Notes: generated by a model from the letters alone, not told the origin. 64,000 bases of DNA from Gemmatimonadota bacterium (GCA_028875335.1 JAPPEF010000114.1:1-64000), one strand, 5' to 3'. Numbered from the stretch's first letter, positions 7,659-17,045 are shown. Translations and numbers: made by a program.

Positions 7659-9593
7659 TTATCCCTCCAGATACAATCTGCGAATCCGCATGGCCCCATA
7701 TATATGGTTGCGAACTGATGTTGCTTTGCGGATGACGAAGCGGTTATCGGCCTCAATGGTCAGATAAAAGAAAGCGCTCTGCTGCAAAAAGGCGGGCAGC
7801 GCCGCTTCGAACCGATAGGACCCGACCCCATTGAGCGCCCAGGCTCCGCTGGGTTGCTCATTGAATTTAACTTCGATCTGGGTCGGATTGTCAGCCCCTC
7901 CCATAGGATCAATAGTCAGCTCGACGACCACCCGTTGCCCAACGGGCTGGTTGGGCAGGAGAAAAGTCGCCCGCCGATCAAACCAGACCCCGGCCGAATC
8001 CCGCTGGCCTACTCTGTCGCTGTACCCGCCAATAATTTGGCCCGAGGTGACTTGGCCGCGAAAAAAATCGATCGCATGGGAAAACCTGCCCAGATCCTCC
8101 TCGTCCCCAAAGGGGCCGAATTTTTCTAGGCGGACCGGCTTCATGGGGAAAAACTCTTTCGCCGGCCTTTGCAACCCGGCGCGCCCTGTAATGTAGCCCA
8201 AGGCTCGCAACTCCTGCAATTTTTGCTCTGTCAACTGCATTTGCGACTGTTGCTGCTGCTCAAAGAGCTGCAAGTTGTCGTTGTAGTACTGGCGGATTTT
8301 ACCGTAGAGTCGGGCGGCGATTTTCGGCTGCTCGGCAAAGCGATCGCGAAGTTCGCTCGGATCTTCTTTTAAATGGTAGAGTTCCTTGGTATCCCGCAGG
8401 CGATCGAGCAGCAGCTTCCACTCTCCTTCTCGGTAGGTCTGGATCAAGGTGCTGAAAGGCCGGTTGGCCATGAAGGTCCCCTCTGTATAAATGCTTTCGG
8501 GGGCCTCACTCGGCGCGTCGGACGCGAGCAAAGACCAGCGCTCCTGCCCCTGTACGGCTGGAGCGATTTGCCAATTGAGCCGGGCCAGCAGGGTGGGCAG
8601 GATATCGACGGCATTGACCAGATTGTCAACTCGCAGACCGGCGATGTTTGGGTGCAGTGGATCGCTAATAATAAAGGGGACGTGCAGGCCGACCTGATAG
8701 CCTGAGTTGCCGTGTCCGAAATAGCCGTGCTCGAGAAACTGCTCCCCGTGATCCGAGGTCACCACGATGATCGTTCGCTCATCGATCCCTTGGGCGGCGA
8801 GCAGGTCGAGCAAGGCCCCCAACTGCTCGTCCCAGTAGGAAATGGATGCGTCGTAGAGCTGGACGTAGTCGGCAAAATATGTTGCGACTTGGTCGGATCC
8901 TACAGTCTGATCCCGCCATCCCTGCGCCGCCTCCCACCAGGCCTGCATGACGAAATTGTCGAGCTGGAGGGTGTCTCGCATGTCGTAGGCAAAATTCGCC
9001 GGATCGGCGAAGCGGCCGTGGTATTCTTGGGGAATCCGGTGGGGATCGTGGACATCGAGGAAATGCAGGTACGCGAAAAAGGGTTCGTCGGCCTGTTGTT
9101 CAATGAAAGAGGATGTAGCGGCGACCAATTCCGCGGCCGAGGCCCTGTTCTTTTCAAAGTAGTGGTCAAACCCCTGGTTCATCTGGTACTTCTCGCCGGC
9201 CAAGCCATTGGCGATAAATCCCGCGGTGGTATATCCTTGCCGCTGGAAGATCTCGGCCATGGTGGTGTGGGTCTCGGCGAGGACGTAGTGCGAGTTGAGA
9301 TACCCGTGCGCTAGTGGGTACTGCCCTGTGAACAAGGAGGCCGTGGAAGCCGGGGTATAGTCCGAGGGAGCGTAACACTGGGTGAAGACCGCGCCGCGGC
9401 GGGCCAGTCCTTCGAGGAACGGGGCCGTGTCCCGGTGATACCCGTAGCACTTGAGGTGGTCGGCGCGCAAGGTGTCAACCAGCAATACCACGACATTGGG
9501 CTTTTGCCGGAGTTCGCCGCACCCCGTGTGGAGACTGGCGCTGGCCAGTAGCCCAATGCAGGCGATAAAAAATCCCATTGACTGGTTGCTCAT
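7659..9593 (-). CDS. Exported sulfatase-superfamily protein with a threonine at the nucleophile site
   Basis: About 644 residues. The N-terminal hydrophobic segment (SMGFFIACIGLLASASLHTGC) looks like a signal peptide, possibly a lipoprotein one although the lipobox is imperfect. The alkaline-phosphatase/sulfatase fold is evident: 'NVVVLLVDTLRADHL' provides the first metal aspartate and 'VVTSDHGEQFLEHGYFGHG' the later metal residues. Where true sulfatases have C/S-x-P-S-R, this protein has 'DYTPASTASLFTG', with Thr at the nucleophile position and no Arg. That variant is known in sulfatase-like hydrolases/transferases, so a phospho- or other transferase activity is possible. After a typical 'LQELRALGYITG' end there is an extra beta-rich domain of about 160 residues of unknown role. 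I prefer the ATG at 9593 to an upstream TTG at 9632. Confidence 0.85.
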   Translation of the reverse strand: MSNQSMGFFIACIGLLASASLHTGCGELRQKPNVVVLLVDTLRADHLKCYGYHRDTAPFLEGLARRGAVFTQCYAPSDYTPASTASLFTGQYPLAHGYLNSHYVLAETHTTMAEIFQRQGYTTAGFIANGLAGEKYQMNQGFDHYFEKNRASAAELVAATSSFIEQQADEPFFAYLHFLDVHDPHRIPQEYHGRFADPANFAYDMRDTLQLDNFVMQAWWEAAQGWRDQTVGSDQVATYFADYVQLYDASISYWDEQLGALLDLLAAQGIDERTIIVVTSDHGEQFLEHGYFGHGNSGYQVGLHVPFIISDPLHPNIAGLRVDNLVNAVDILPTLLARLNWQIAPAVQGQERWSLLASDAPSEAPESIYTEGTFMANRPFSTLIQTYREGEWKLLLDRLRDTKELYHLKEDPSELRDRFAEQPKIAARLYGKIRQYYNDNLQLFEQQQQSQMQLTEQKLQELRALGYITGRAGLQRPAKEFFPMKPVRLEKFGPFGDEEDLGRFSHAIDFFRGQVTSGQIIGGYSDRVGQRDSAGVWFDRRATFLLPNQPVGQRVVVELTIDPMGGADNPTQIEVKFNEQPSGAWALNGVGSYRFEAALPAFLQQSAFFYLTIEADNRFVIRKATSVRNHIYGAMRIRRLYLEG

Positions 9594-9712
9594 GGTTTGG
9601 CCGAAACTGAAGTGTGCCCCTGCATTTGTCAACCTTGACGCAGCCGATCAACGCGCCTATTGTTGCACCGATTCGGCGATAAGGCATTGAGTAACACAGA
9701 GAAAATTTCCCT

Positions 9713-10201
9713 ATGAAATGGTCCGGCTTTTGCCCGTTGGCCACGGTCCTGCTCCTCGGCCTAGCCTGCGCCCCGGAAGAACCCCTAGACGCCCACGCTC
9801 TGTTGGCCAGCACTCCTTCGGCGGTGCAGGCGCGCTTGGGAGAACCTAAGCAGTACAGAGAGGAAACCGAAAAGCACGTGGGTTTTATGCGCTGGGAGGA
9901 CGTTGGGGGGGTGAAACTTTTCGCGGCCATCAAGCAGGGCAAAATTGTCTATGTCACGTATAATTTCGCCGCCATGGAACCCTTTGACGAAGCCGAGGCT
10001 TTTCGCACCATTGGCCTTGACCCGCCGCAGAACGAGCCGGAAGAGATAGACAAAAGTCAGGCGAAACGCTGGCGTCCGTTTGGGGAATACGCTCGATTGA
10101 CCGTGAATCCGGCGACCAAGCTGATTTCAGTTGGTGCCCATCCCTTTGTCGACTTCCCCGAGGATCGGGAGTATGCGGCTGGATTCCAGCAGGCGCAGTG
10201 A
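9713..10201 (+). CDS. Small lipoprotein of unknown function
   Basis: A 162-residue predicted lipoprotein. The N-terminus MKWSGFCPLATVLLLGLAC ends in a lipobox LGLAC, placing the mature protein on a membrane facing the periplasm or surface. The rest is soluble, with 'FMRWEDVGGVKLFAAIKQGK' suggesting a small beta-sheet domain. I do not recognise the family. It is divergent from the sulfatase-like gene and overlaps the start of the following TPR lipoprotein by 29 bases in another frame, so the two are probably expressed together. Confidence 0.75.
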   Translation: MKWSGFCPLATVLLLGLACAPEEPLDAHALLASTPSAVQARLGEPKQYREETEKHVGFMRWEDVGGVKLFAAIKQGKIVYVTYNFAAMEPFDEAEAFRTIGLDPPQNEPEEIDKSQAKRWRPFGEYARLTVNPATKLISVGAHPFVDFPEDREYAAGFQQAQ

Positions 10202-11759
10202 TAGGCCGCATGCCCTCTGGACTTATCGGCTCTTTCTCGCGCTAGCGATTCTCGCGCTCAGCGGTTGCGCCGAAGAGGAATACGAGCCGACATCCGCATA
10301 TCAGGATCAGTTGCGCGCTCGCTATGGCTCTGGGCCTCGGTCGGCCCTGCCGCTCGGCGCTATAGAGGCAGCCATACGGGAAGGTCGAGCTGATCTTGAT
10401 ATGTACTGCGATCTGGCCGCGGTCCTAGTCCAGCAGGCCGAATACGCCCGCGCTGTGGCGCTCTACCAAGCCGCCTTGGAAAAGCATCCCGTTAGTGTGC
10501 GCGCCCACTTTGGCTTGGGACAAGTGTACGCGCGGATCGGCAAGTACAACGACGCCATCCAGCACTGGCGGCAAAGCGCAGCTTTGGCCCCGGAATTTGC
10601 CGAGGTCCACTTTCACGTCGGGGTGGCCTATGCGCGGCGCGCACCCACGGCCACGGATAAACCCACCAATCTCAGCTACACCGATCTCGACACGGCCATT
10701 GCCTCCCTGAGCAGAGCCGTGGATCTCGAGCCGACCAATGCCCATTTCCACTACAACCTCGGCCGCACCTATGAATTGCGGAATCTATCCGCCCAGGCCG
10801 CAGCCGCGTATAGACGTTCCATAGGACTCGACACAGGTCTGGCGATAGCGCATCGCCGCTTGGGTGCCATCTATCTGGAAAAAGGCGACTTGGACAGCGC
10901 GGCCGTCTCATTGCGGGCGGCCGTCGAGCTCGACTCCACGGATGCCGAAGCGTTTTACAATTTGGGAAGGGTGCTGGATCGACGAGGATCGCCCGCCAAA
11001 GCTGTGGAGGCGTACGAGCGCGCCATCGCCCTTGAACCGCGCTACCGGCAGGCGTACTACAACTTGGCCAGATCCTACCAACTCTTGGGCCGCACTGCCG
11101 CCAGCCAGCGCGCGCAGGAGCGCTTTGTCGCCCTCGAAGAAGGCGAGCAAGACTCGCTCTACATGGCCCAATTGCGAGTCCAGCGCCAACCCGAAAAAGC
11201 CCTAGAACGCCGCGCCTTGGCCGTGGCCTATGTCGAAGCCGACCAGTACGAGCGGGCCATCGACGAGTTCAAAAAAGCCTTGGCCCTCGAACCGGGCATG
11301 GTTGGGATTCACGCCGATCTAGGCTTGGTTTACGACCGGCAGGGGCGCACGAACAAAGCCATTGCCGCCTTAGAAAAGGCCGTGGCCCTAGCCCCGGATT
11401 CGGCGCGCTTTCATCTGCGCCTAGGGCAGGCCCATGCCAAGGCCGGAGGCGACGAGCGGGCGACCACGGCCTTTGCGAGGGCTTTGGTCCTCGAGCCCGA
11501 GTGGACTAAGGCGCAATTCGAACTGGGCATGCTCCACGTGCGCGGGCTGCGTCCCGCCCAGGCCGTGCCGCTCTTTGAGCAAGTCCTAGCAACCGATCCC
11601 GAGCACGTCCACGCCCGTTTTGGACTCGGTTTGGCTTGGATTGATCTACAGCGCTATCCAGAAGCCGAGGCCGCCTTTGAACAGGTACTCGAGTTGCAGC
11701 CCGATTATCCACGCATCCGGTCTTTTCTCGAATTGGTCCGTTCCAAGCAGACCCGGTAG
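10173..11759 (+). CDS. TPR-repeat lipoprotein
   Basis: A 528-residue lipoprotein made almost entirely of tetratricopeptide repeats. The preferred start is the ATG at 10173, behind a GAGGATCGGGAG site that lies inside the end of the preceding gene. A hydrophobic stretch ends in the lipobox LALSGC (about residues 29-34). From about residue 90 onward, TPR units repeat every 34 residues, for example 'VRAHFGLGQVYARIGKYNDA', 'AHFHYNLGRTYELRNLSAQA' and 'VGIHADLGLVYDRQGRTNKA'. Such proteins act as protein-binding scaffolds; the partner is unknown. Continuous overlap with the small lipoprotein upstream suggests a two-gene operon. Confidence 0.88.
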   Translation: MRLDSSRRSDRPHALWTYRLFLALAILALSGCAEEEYEPTSAYQDQLRARYGSGPRSALPLGAIEAAIREGRADLDMYCDLAAVLVQQAEYARAVALYQAALEKHPVSVRAHFGLGQVYARIGKYNDAIQHWRQSAALAPEFAEVHFHVGVAYARRAPTATDKPTNLSYTDLDTAIASLSRAVDLEPTNAHFHYNLGRTYELRNLSAQAAAAYRRSIGLDTGLAIAHRRLGAIYLEKGDLDSAAVSLRAAVELDSTDAEAFYNLGRVLDRRGSPAKAVEAYERAIALEPRYRQAYYNLARSYQLLGRTAASQRAQERFVALEEGEQDSLYMAQLRVQRQPEKALERRALAVAYVEADQYERAIDEFKKALALEPGMVGIHADLGLVYDRQGRTNKAIAALEKAVALAPDSARFHLRLGQAHAKAGGDERATTAFARALVLEPEWTKAQFELGMLHVRGLRPAQAVPLFEQVLATDPEHVHARFGLGLAWIDLQRYPEAEAAFEQVLELQPDYPRIRSFLELVRSKQTR

Positions 11760-11804
11760 ACGAGTTGCGCCAACAGGGGACTTTTCAAGGGTTGAGTTTT
11801 TACT

Positions 11805-11833
11805 TTGACATCCTTCTTTAATTTATATATAGT
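11805..11833 (+). promoter_or_regulatory. Near-consensus sigma70-type promoter
   Basis: TTGACA at 11805-11810 is followed after exactly 17 bp by TATAGT at 11828-11833, giving a perfect -35 and a five-of-six -10. The region is AT-rich against the local background. Transcription would start near 11840 and give a leader of about 85 bases ahead of the ATG at 11926, which has an AGGAGG ribosome-binding site. It is the strongest promoter-like sequence I found in the window. Confidence 0.75.
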
Positions 11834-11925
11834 GGACGGAATAGCTGTGCACTGATGTTATCTATTTGATGAGTTTCAACATTTCGTCCATTTTGCAGGC
11901 ACTAAATAGGATAGGAGGCAGTTTT

Positions 11926-13749
11926 ATGAAGGTGTTATCTGTGCTCTTTTCTCTGGTCTTTGTCGGCTCCGCCCTAGCCCAGTCGGGCACGGCCGGCAAT
12001 CCAAATTTCGATCGCGCCAACGATTGGCGCAGCGGCATGCCCAACGTCCTCACTATCGACTCCGAGGATGTCGCCTTTGACGGCGGTTCGGTCGAGGTGC
12101 CCTTCACGCTCAATGGCGGTCCGGCCGAAGTGCACTTGGCGGTGTACTCGCGGGACGCCAATCCCCAGTACGATGGCGCGGCTTTTGGCGAAGGGGGCGT
12201 GGGCAATGCCATGTTGCGCGCCGCCGGGCTCGACACCTTGATCAGCATCTCTGGTGGCCAGACCTTCAGCGAAGGATCCAACTCCATCACTTGGGACGGC
12301 CGGGACTTCAACGGCAACGAGGTCGGGGCCGGCACCTATACGTACTACCTCTTCGCCTTGGACAATATTTCCAATCCCACTTGGATCGGCCCGGGCAGTT
12401 CGCATTCGTACTGGATGACCAACCGGGTCGATTTCAATGTCGATCCGCCCGTGGTCTGGACCTCCAACCAAGGGGCGGAGTGGGAGATACGCCGCGGCGA
12501 ACTCGGCCTCGACTACTTCCAAAATCCCGAGGCCTATGAAAGCTTCCTGATCCCTTGGATGAACGAGCGCCACGGCCAGGAAATTCAGTACTGGGACGTC
12601 AGTTCCTACCAGCCCGACCCCGCCGACCCCAACGTCGCCTATATCACCAACAACGCCCAGTTTGACGTGGCGCGCGGCAGCGGTGTGTGGCGGGTCAAAT
12701 TCGATCCAGACAACGGAACGATCCTGCCGGACGAAGATTGGGCCGCAGCCGACCGGGGTTATGTCCATATCAACGCTCGCGTCGCCAGTTCGGCCGTGTC
12801 GCAGGCTTCGCATCACTCCTGGGTCGCCGACGACGGCATGATCTATCTGGCCAATCGAGATGTCGAAGAACCGCTGGTACCGGCGGTTGTTTCGGTCGAC
12901 CGCGCCACCGGCGAGATCGCTAATATCCTCGACCTGAGCGAGATTTACCTACACGAAACAGGTAGCCAAGGCCCCTGGGGAGTCGATGTGGACGACCGCG
13001 GGATCTACGTCTCTGGTTTGTGGTACAATCCCATTTCGCTTCCAGCTCATGTCACGTTAGAAGGCGACCTCATCTGGCTCAACCGCAACGGCGACGGCTT
13101 TCTCGACCGCTATTTCGGCGAAGAGGCCACGGCGCGCGGCTTTGCCGAAGATGGCCTTGACCACCAGATGGCCGTTACCCACGCCAATGTCGGCCGGCAC
13201 CACATCGCCTTTTTCTCTGGTTTCAACCAGCCCTTCTGGGGAACTGTTTTGGGGCCGGATGGGCACGGTCTGTTCAACGTCAATTTGCCCAAGATGCCCA
13301 CTGGGCTGGCGTCCGACCTGTACTGGGTCTCAGATGGGGGGTCTTACGACGGTCTGTACGCGCCGACCGGCCAGCAGGAATTGGTCCACTTCCCCTTTGA
13401 CGTGAGCACCGGCGTCATCGGCGGCGATGCAGCTACTGCGATAGCGGAGTTGACTGGCAAGTCCCTGCCGTCTGACTATGCCTTAGGCGACAACTATCCC
13501 AATCCCTTCAATGCCGAAACCGCGATCCGCTTTGCCATTCCAGCGGCCGGAGTGGTCGTCCTCGACATCTACAATATCTCTGGTCAGTTGGTAGCCCGCC
13601 TGATGGACGGCGAGTTACAGGCTGGGTCCTACGAGATCAAGTGGGATGGCCGGGATGCCGAGGGCGAGTCCGTGGGCAGTGGGGTGTACCTATACGAACT
13701 GCGGGCGGACTCGTTTGCGGATAGCAAGCAAATGCTGTTGCTGAAGTAG
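11926..13749 (+). CDS. Secreted beta-propeller-like protein with FlgD/T9SS-type C-terminal tail
   Basis: 607 residues starting at ATG 11926, eight bases after a perfect AGGAGG. Residues 1-18 are a signal peptide ending in ALA-Q. Near the N-terminus is a FlgD-Ig-like sandwich ('SITWDGRDFNGNEVGAGTYT', about residues 120-140). The middle carries 'VAYITNNAQFDVARGSGVWR' and 'GPWGVDVDDRGIYVSG', suggesting a propeller. The C-terminus has 'GDNYPNPFNAETAIRFAIP', then 'IKWDGRDAEGESVGSGVYLY' and a final hydrophobic strand. That is the FlgD-Ig / T9SS type-A sorting layout. A strong promoter and ribosome-binding site suggest high expression, so it may be an abundant surface or secreted protein. Substrate unknown. 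A terminator-like hairpin follows the gene. Confidence 0.85.
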   Translation: MKVLSVLFSLVFVGSALAQSGTAGNPNFDRANDWRSGMPNVLTIDSEDVAFDGGSVEVPFTLNGGPAEVHLAVYSRDANPQYDGAAFGEGGVGNAMLRAAGLDTLISISGGQTFSEGSNSITWDGRDFNGNEVGAGTYTYYLFALDNISNPTWIGPGSSHSYWMTNRVDFNVDPPVVWTSNQGAEWEIRRGELGLDYFQNPEAYESFLIPWMNERHGQEIQYWDVSSYQPDPADPNVAYITNNAQFDVARGSGVWRVKFDPDNGTILPDEDWAAADRGYVHINARVASSAVSQASHHSWVADDGMIYLANRDVEEPLVPAVVSVDRATGEIANILDLSEIYLHETGSQGPWGVDVDDRGIYVSGLWYNPISLPAHVTLEGDLIWLNRNGDGFLDRYFGEEATARGFAEDGLDHQMAVTHANVGRHHIAFFSGFNQPFWGTVLGPDGHGLFNVNLPKMPTGLASDLYWVSDGGSYDGLYAPTGQQELVHFPFDVSTGVIGGDAATAIAELTGKSLPSDYALGDNYPNPFNAETAIRFAIPAAGVVVLDIYNISGQLVARLMDGELQAGSYEIKWDGRDAEGESVGSGVYLYELRADSFADSKQMLLLK

Positions 13750-13770
13750 CTCGTAGGTCTGTCTTTTTTC

Positions 13771-13825
13771 GGGGATCGGGTTTTGGCCGGGGCAACCCGC
13801 CATTGCACCCGATCCCCCTTTTTTT
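13771..13825 (+). terminator. Rho-independent terminator after the FlgD-tailed gene
   Basis: GGGGATCGGG (13771-13780) pairs perfectly with CCCGATCCCC (13808-13817) across a 27-base loop and is followed by a run of T residues at 13819-13825. The loop itself can pair internally. It lies 22 bases after the stop at 13749 and about 50 bases before the next start codon, so it should separate the strongly promoted gene upstream from the PD40 gene downstream. Confidence 0.7.
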
Positions 13826-13877
13826 GGGACACTCAGGATATAAGTCTCTTTCACAGCCTTCTGAAAAGAGGCACGTT

Positions 13878-14870
13878 ATGAACTATCGGTCGATACTGAT
13901 CGTCTGCTTGGCAACCCTGGGGCTGGCCGTCGCTGGCTGGGGGCAAGCGGTGACGAGCAGTGGCGAGGAGGCTTGGATCGCCGGGGACATACGCCGCCTG
14001 ACCGATGCCAGTGGCGAGGACTGGTCTCCGTCGTGGTCTCCGGATGGCCGGCACATCGCCTTCTCCTCCCGTCGCGACGGCAACGATGAGATTTACGTGA
14101 TGGATGCAAATGGGGAAAACCTGCGGAACCTAACCAATGACAGCAGCCGAGACGGGCAACCTTCGTGGTCTCCAGACGGTCGCTCTATCGCCTTTTTCTC
14201 CGACCGCGTGGGAGGCGGCAACGATGAGATTTACGTGATGGATGCCAATGGAGACAACCTACGCCGTCTGACCGACCACATGCAGACTGACTGGATGCCT
14301 TCGTGGTCCCCAGATGGGCAGTCTATCGCGTTCACTTCCCACCGCGTTACGCCCGCCAGAAAGATTTACATGATAGATCTGTCTGGGGAAAACCTGCGGA
14401 ATCTGAGCGGCGACTGGGGCCAAGACCTAGATCCTTCTTGGTCTCCGGATGGCCGGCACATCGCCTTTCACATCCACTCCCACCATGTCCGTGATGTTAT
14501 GGTGATGGATGCGAATGGAGAAAACCGGCGCAACCTGACCGATGCTAGTGGCTATGACGGGTCTCCTTCTTGGTCTCCGGATGGCCGGCACATCGCCTTC
14601 GTGTCCAACCGCGACGGCAACTATGAGATTTACGTGATGGGTTCGGATGGGAGCAACCCCCGTCGCCTGACAGACCACCCGGCCGAAGACGGGTCTCCTT
14701 CTTGGTCTCCAGATGGTCGGCACATGGCTTTTACCTCCGACCGCGACGGCGACTGGGAAATTTACGTGATGGACATCGCGTCTGGGGAGCCGACGGCTGT
14801 GGACGAGACCTCGTGGGGACAGATCAAGAGACATAAGCGAGTCAAACAGGACGATTCCGATTCTAATTGA
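13878..14870 (+). CDS. Exported six-blade PD40/TolB-like propeller protein
   Basis: 330 residues from ATG 13878, with AAAAGAGG as ribosome-binding site. Residues 1-22 form a signal peptide ending near GWGQA. The remainder is six tandem WD40-like (PD40) blades, each with an SWSPDG turn followed by a segment such as 'EIYVMDANGENLRNLT', at a spacing of about 42 residues. Six such blades match the propeller of TolB, but the N-terminal domain of TolB is absent. DNA identity between blades is high, which suggests recent internal duplication. Likely role: a periplasmic or extracellular binding platform. The last 35 residues are charged and fall outside the propeller. Confidence 0.88.
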   Translation: MNYRSILIVCLATLGLAVAGWGQAVTSSGEEAWIAGDIRRLTDASGEDWSPSWSPDGRHIAFSSRRDGNDEIYVMDANGENLRNLTNDSSRDGQPSWSPDGRSIAFFSDRVGGGNDEIYVMDANGDNLRRLTDHMQTDWMPSWSPDGQSIAFTSHRVTPARKIYMIDLSGENLRNLSGDWGQDLDPSWSPDGRHIAFHIHSHHVRDVMVMDANGENRRNLTDASGYDGSPSWSPDGRHIAFVSNRDGNYEIYVMGSDGSNPRRLTDHPAEDGSPSWSPDGRHMAFTSDRDGDWEIYVMDIASGEPTAVDETSWGQIKRHKRVKQDDSDSN

Positions 14871-14979
14871 ACCTCAGAGGGGATGGCTGCCAAGAAGCCC
14901 GACTCCTTTAGGATTGGGAGTAGTCAATTTTCTGCGTTTCACCGCCTTTTTCGTCCATCCGGCAACAATCCGCAACGCA

Positions 14980-17043
14980 ATGGTCCGAGCCCATATCAGA
15001 TCCGGGTTGGTCACCTTTCTCCTGCTAATGCTTCCGGGTGGGAGTCGCGCCGAGGTCTGGACCCAGGACACCTATCGCAATACCTTGTACTACCGCACTA
15101 CCTTTGCGGCCGACAGCAGTGCTTCGGGGCTGCTCCACATCGCCGCGGTGGACAGTTTTGCGGTCTATTTCAACGGCGTTGCCATCGGAGCCAATGCGTC
15201 TTGGAATCAGGTGCGCACCTATCCAGTTGACGTGCTCAGTGGCGATAACGCCTTGGCCGTCGAGGTGGTCAATCGCGGTTTGGGCGTGGGGCATGGCCTG
15301 CTGGTCGCGATCGAGGTTGATTCTCTGCGCTACGGCGAGACCGACCCCAAAGCCCAGACTTGGTACTGGACGGCTCGCCCTCTGGCCGACAGTGACTGGC
15401 AAGTGGCCGATATTGCGGAGCAGTCAGGCTGGCAGGTGGTCCAGGCTGGCAGTGCCGATCGCGCCCTGATCGAGGGCTTGCCCGACCCAGCCCCGGATCT
15501 AGTCGCCGGTTTTCCCGGCGGCACGGATATCGGCAGCGTGGCTGGCGGCGTGGTTCTCAAGCAAATACGCGGTGAAAACTTGGCTTTAGGGCGGCCCTCC
15601 AATCGCATTGAAGCCGTAGATGGCAATGTGCGCACCGCTTGGGAACCGCCCGTATCCTCGGTCAATTTTGCCGCCTCCATCGATTTGCAACAGCGCCGCC
15701 TGATCCGAGCCGTGCGGGTGCTCACCGAGGGGCCCGACTTCGCCGAGAATTCCCTGCAGGGCTATTCCGTGCAAGTCAGCGACAACGAAATTCGCTGGTC
15801 CGAGGTGGGGGTTTTGCACGATATCCTCCAGTTCGAGCGCACCGAAGTGGTCTTCAATCCGACTTGGACCCGGTTCGTGCGCATTGTCATCATCGACGTC
15901 AATGGCGTGAGCCAGCCCAAGGTCGCCGAGATCCAGGTCTTTGGCGAGGGTTTTGCCGAGGAGGGCGTTTTTCTCTCCGAACCGCTGGATCTGGGAGCAC
16001 CGGATCGGCGCAAGAATTTCGGCCGCATTGATTGGAATGCAGACATTCCCCTGCGCACGGATCTAGCGGTCCAGTTTCGCAGCGGCGCTACCTTGGACGA
16101 TTTTGCCGATCCCCAAGGGGGCTGGAGCGCTCCGCAGGCCGAGAGAGGGATCCTCTTTCCCGGCCCCGAACCCGGACGGTTTTTGCAGTACCGCGTCAAT
16201 ATGGAGAGTCGGGACCCGGAGAAAAGTCCTCTTTTTCGCGATCTGAGCATCGAGTACTCTACCGAAGATATAGCCGCGTCCATAGCCCGTGGTCGCGTCG
16301 AGCCCAACCGGGTGCCGATGGGCGTGGATACCACCTTTGTCTATACCCTCGACGTGGAGATCGATACTGACGATCAGGGGGTCAAAAGTTTGCAAATAGC
16401 CGTGCCTGGACAGGCCCAGCTCGGCCCGGATATTGACTTGGGGAGTGCCGTGCTGGCCGAGTGGTTTTCCACTCAGCACTTGCTCACCTTGATTTTTGCC
16501 GAGCCCCTGCGGCAAAGCACCCAGTTGCAGATTCCCTTCCGCACCCGCTCCTATGCTCACCTGCATCGTTTCCGCGCTTTTCTGTTTAGCCCAAGCTCGG
16601 AAAATCCGCTCAATGCCGCGCCTAACCAAGACGAAGACCCGCGCACTCAAAGGCCCCATTCGTGGACGTTGGTTACGACCACGGTTACCGGCCAAGTTCT
16701 CGAACAGGTGCGGGCCAATCCGCCGATATTTTCGCCTAACGGCGATGGTGTCAACGACGCCACGGTGATCGAATTAGTCCTCTCCAGAGTGGATGTGGCG
16801 CGCCCAGTATCCATGCGCATCTTCGACTTGAGCGGCCGCACTGTGGCTCGGCTCCGGCCTCCAGCCCTGAGTGCGGGAACCTATTTGCGCCTGCCCGGCC
16901 GGGAGCGCGAAAGCCCTGGCTATTGGGATGGACGCGATGACCTCGGCGACCTAGTGCCTCCGGGCCTCTATCTTTTTCAGGTCGAGGTAGAGCTCGATAC
17001 AGGGGAGGCGGTCCACTGCGGCCACGTGGCCGTGGTTTACTGA
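14980..17043 (+). CDS. Secreted discoidin (F5/8 type C) protein with FlgD-like C-terminus, paralogue 1
   Basis: About 687 residues. The ATG at 14980 precedes a hydrophobic signal (SGLVTFLLLMLPGGSRA); a TTG at 14914 is an alternative. Domains: an N-terminal galactose-binding-like sandwich ('LLHIAAVDSFAVYFNGVAIG', about 25-165); a discoidin domain (about 205-330, 'EAVDGNVRTAWEPP ... GYSVQVSDNEIRWSEVG'); a long beta-rich middle; and a C-terminal FlgD-Ig domain (about 595-687) opening with 'PPIFSPNGDGVND' and ending 'PPGLYLFQVEVELDTG'. It aligns along its whole length with the product of 33265-35331 and less closely with 56519-59575. The next gene is a barrel paralogue 81 bases away, with a palindromic repeat in the gap. 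Probably a surface-bound glycan-binding protein (inference). Confidence 0.85.
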   Translation: MVRAHIRSGLVTFLLLMLPGGSRAEVWTQDTYRNTLYYRTTFAADSSASGLLHIAAVDSFAVYFNGVAIGANASWNQVRTYPVDVLSGDNALAVEVVNRGLGVGHGLLVAIEVDSLRYGETDPKAQTWYWTARPLADSDWQVADIAEQSGWQVVQAGSADRALIEGLPDPAPDLVAGFPGGTDIGSVAGGVVLKQIRGENLALGRPSNRIEAVDGNVRTAWEPPVSSVNFAASIDLQQRRLIRAVRVLTEGPDFAENSLQGYSVQVSDNEIRWSEVGVLHDILQFERTEVVFNPTWTRFVRIVIIDVNGVSQPKVAEIQVFGEGFAEEGVFLSEPLDLGAPDRRKNFGRIDWNADIPLRTDLAVQFRSGATLDDFADPQGGWSAPQAERGILFPGPEPGRFLQYRVNMESRDPEKSPLFRDLSIEYSTEDIAASIARGRVEPNRVPMGVDTTFVYTLDVEIDTDDQGVKSLQIAVPGQAQLGPDIDLGSAVLAEWFSTQHLLTLIFAEPLRQSTQLQIPFRTRSYAHLHRFRAFLFSPSSENPLNAAPNQDEDPRTQRPHSWTLVTTTVTGQVLEQVRANPPIFSPNGDGVNDATVIELVLSRVDVARPVSMRIFDLSGRTVARLRPPALSAGTYLRLPGRERESPGYWDGRDDLGDLVPPGLYLFQVEVELDTGEAVHCGHVAVVY

Positions 17044-17045
17044 CT

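Noticed and set aside
14000..14760. Tandem DNA repeats in the PD40 gene considered as a CRISPR-like array
   Set aside because: The repeats are in frame, about 126-130 bp apart and encode propeller blades; no short repeat-spacer pattern is present anywhere in the window.
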